From: an uncultured Desulfobulbaceae bacterium
GTDB taxonomy: Bacteria > Desulfobacterota > Desulfobulbia > Desulfobulbales > Desulfobulbaceae
NCBI GenBank assembly: GCA_945787305.1
Contig: CALZIH010000170.1
Span: 1 to 6,470 of the forward strand
Length of the DNA: 6,470 nt
Direction of reading: 5' to 3'
Below the pieces are notes generated by a model that did no database searches, was not told where the DNA came from, and was given only the letters and a program-made list of their open reading frames with translations. A program made the translations under genes and the position numbers. Position 1 is the stretch's first letter, and each line of letters opens with the position of its first letter. Below are positions 5,289 to 6,470 of the stretch, piece after piece.

Positions 5289-6401
5289 ATGTTACGTTTT
5301 GATCGGCGCCTTGTTCATCATTTTGACTGGGTGATGTTGCTCATGCTGCTGTTGGTTGCCGGGATGGCCCTGGCGAACCTGTACAGCTCCACCTGGAATG
5401 GGGAAGGTGGCGCTTCACCTGTATTTCTCAAGCAGTTTTATCTTTTTTGTGCAGGGGTACTCTTTATTCTCATGCTTATGGTTGTTGATTATAAAGAGAT
5501 GGAGACCTTCGGCTATATTTTGTATATCGGTATTATTCTCCTTCTTCTCTATACCAATTTTTTTGTCCACTCCGTTGCCGGCACCCAACGATGGATTAAT
5601 CTCGGTTTTTTTCGTCTGCAGCCTTCAGAACCCGCAAAGTTAATCTTGGTGCTGGTTCTGGCCTCCTGCTATTCAAGAAAAGAAGTCGCCGGCGGGTACA
5701 GGTTGCGTGATCTCGTTATGCCTGTGGTTCTAACGGCTGTTCCCTTTGTTTTGATTCTTATCCAGCCCGACCTGGGCACGGCATTGATGCTTGCTATCCT
5801 GTTTGTATCGATGACCGTCTTTGTGCAACTGCGCTGGTCAAGCATCGGGATTCTCGGTGCGTTAGGGGTCGCTTGCGGCTTTATCGGTTGGAAGTTTCTG
5901 CTCAAAGACTACCAGAGGCGGCGAATTGAAACCTTTCTCAATCCAGAAGGGGATCCCATGAACCACGGCTACCAGATCATGCAGTCGAAAATTGCGGTGG
6001 GGTCCGGGGGGATTTTCGGCAAGGGGTTCATGGAAGGGACCCAGGGACATCTTCATTTTCTTCCCGAGCGACACACAGACTTTGCTTTTTCTGTCTGGGC
6101 CGAAGAGTGGGGATTTGCCGGGGCGCTGTTTTTCCTGAGCTGCTATTTTTTTATTCTGCTTTGGGGAATCAATATTTCAATGACCGCCCGCGATAAGTTC
6201 GGGGTTCTTCTCGCCTTTGGCCTGGTTATGTTGATTTTCTGGCAGGCGGTGATCAACCTGTTTATGATCATGGGCTTTTTGCCGGTGGTGGGTATTCCCT
6301 TACCGATGTTCAGTTATGGCGGTTCTTCGCTGCTGACAACATTGCTCTGCGTTGGTATTCTTATGAATATCCGGATGCGTCGATTCCAGACGCAACAGTA
6401 G
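5289..6401 (+). CDS. rodA: SEDS peptidoglycan glycosyltransferase RodA
   Basis: RodA polymerises lipid II into glycan strands in the inner membrane, working with PBP2. The 370-residue length equals that of E. coli RodA, and there are about ten membrane helices. Conserved stretches visible: GTQRWINLGFFRLQPSEPAK (98-117), QPDLGTAL (159-166), LPERHTDFAFSVWAEEWGF (258-276) with the catalytic aspartate D264, and PVVGIPLPMFSYGGSS (332-347). R101 and K117 match residues important in E. coli RodA. The elongation paralogue is preferred over FtsW because the gene directly follows mreBCD and mrdA and no division gene is nearby. It lies 11 nt after mrdA with a strong Shine-Dalgarno. No clear terminator is seen in the 69 bases that remain, so transcription may continue past the window. 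Confidence 0.97.
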   Translation: MLRFDRRLVHHFDWVMLLMLLLVAGMALANLYSSTWNGEGGASPVFLKQFYLFCAGVLFILMLMVVDYKEMETFGYILYIGIILLLLYTNFFVHSVAGTQRWINLGFFRLQPSEPAKLILVLVLASCYSRKEVAGGYRLRDLVMPVVLTAVPFVLILIQPDLGTALMLAILFVSMTVFVQLRWSSIGILGALGVACGFIGWKFLLKDYQRRRIETFLNPEGDPMNHGYQIMQSKIAVGSGGIFGKGFMEGTQGHLHFLPERHTDFAFSVWAEEWGFAGALFFLSCYFFILLWGINISMTARDKFGVLLAFGLVMLIFWQAVINLFMIMGFLPVVGIPLPMFSYGGSSLLTTLLCVGILMNIRMRRFQTQQ

Positions 6402-6470
6402 GGGCGGATGTGTTTGATCGGTACTGTGGTATTGACGAAAAACCGGTAGAGCGAAGGCATGACGCATCTT

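Noticed and set aside
6408..6449. 13-codon frame after rodA with a G-rich upstream sequence
   Set aside because: Too short to support; the AGGGG before it is only 3 nt from the ATG.
6459..6470. Possible start of a further operon gene (ATG at 6459)
   Set aside because: Only four codons are visible, and the upstream GAAGG is too close to the ATG to be convincing.

Overview
This window looks like the chromosome of a Gram-negative, rod-shaped bacterium. It carries a complete cell-elongation (Rod complex) gene cluster, all on the + strand, in the order mreB, mreC, mreD, mrdA (PBP2), rodA. The protein styles fit a Desulfobacterota ('deltaproteobacterial') lineage, possibly Desulfobulbales. The features I rely on are the SNDLAIDLGTANT start of MreB, the cysteine-rich PBP2 active-site loop, and the gene order. 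The phylum is an inference from memory of these families and is only moderately certain. No mobile element, CRISPR array or foreign-looking cargo is visible.

Layout. Positions 1-101 hold no supportable gene. Positions 102-274 hold one transcription unit read on the minus strand: a promoter with a GC-rich discriminator, tRNA-Ala(GGC) with an encoded CCA end, and a strong intrinsic terminator. Positions 275-634 lie between the divergent tRNA and mreB units. They contain a good sigma-70-type promoter for mreB (407-435), which leaves a leader of roughly 190 nt. mreB runs 635-1672, mreC 1733-2614, mreD 2719-3255, mrdA 3259-5277 and rodA 5289-6401. No terminator or strong promoter is evident between these genes, so they probably form one operon. 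The last 69 bases contain no terminator I can recognise, so the operon may continue beyond the window.

How the genes work together. MreB is the actin-like filament that moves along the inner face of the membrane. MreC and MreD link it to the periplasmic synthesis machinery. RodA is the SEDS glycosyltransferase that polymerises lipid II, and PBP2 is its partner transpeptidase that crosslinks the new strands. PBP2 and RodA are the most tightly arranged pair: mrdA has a GTG start whose Shine-Dalgarno lies in the last codons of mreD, and rodA follows mrdA by 11 nt with a strong Shine-Dalgarno. mreC and mreD are set off by longer spacers (60 and 104 nt) and lack recognisable Shine-Dalgarno sequences.

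All five proteins are full length with intact catalytic motifs. I see no evidence of an undescribed system. The points most worth a second look are a probable Cys-Cys-His-Cys metal site in PBP2, two perfect inverted repeats inside mrdA near catalytic-motif codons, an 8-G tract in the nucleotide-binding motif of mreB, and a U-U mismatch in the tRNA anticodon stem.
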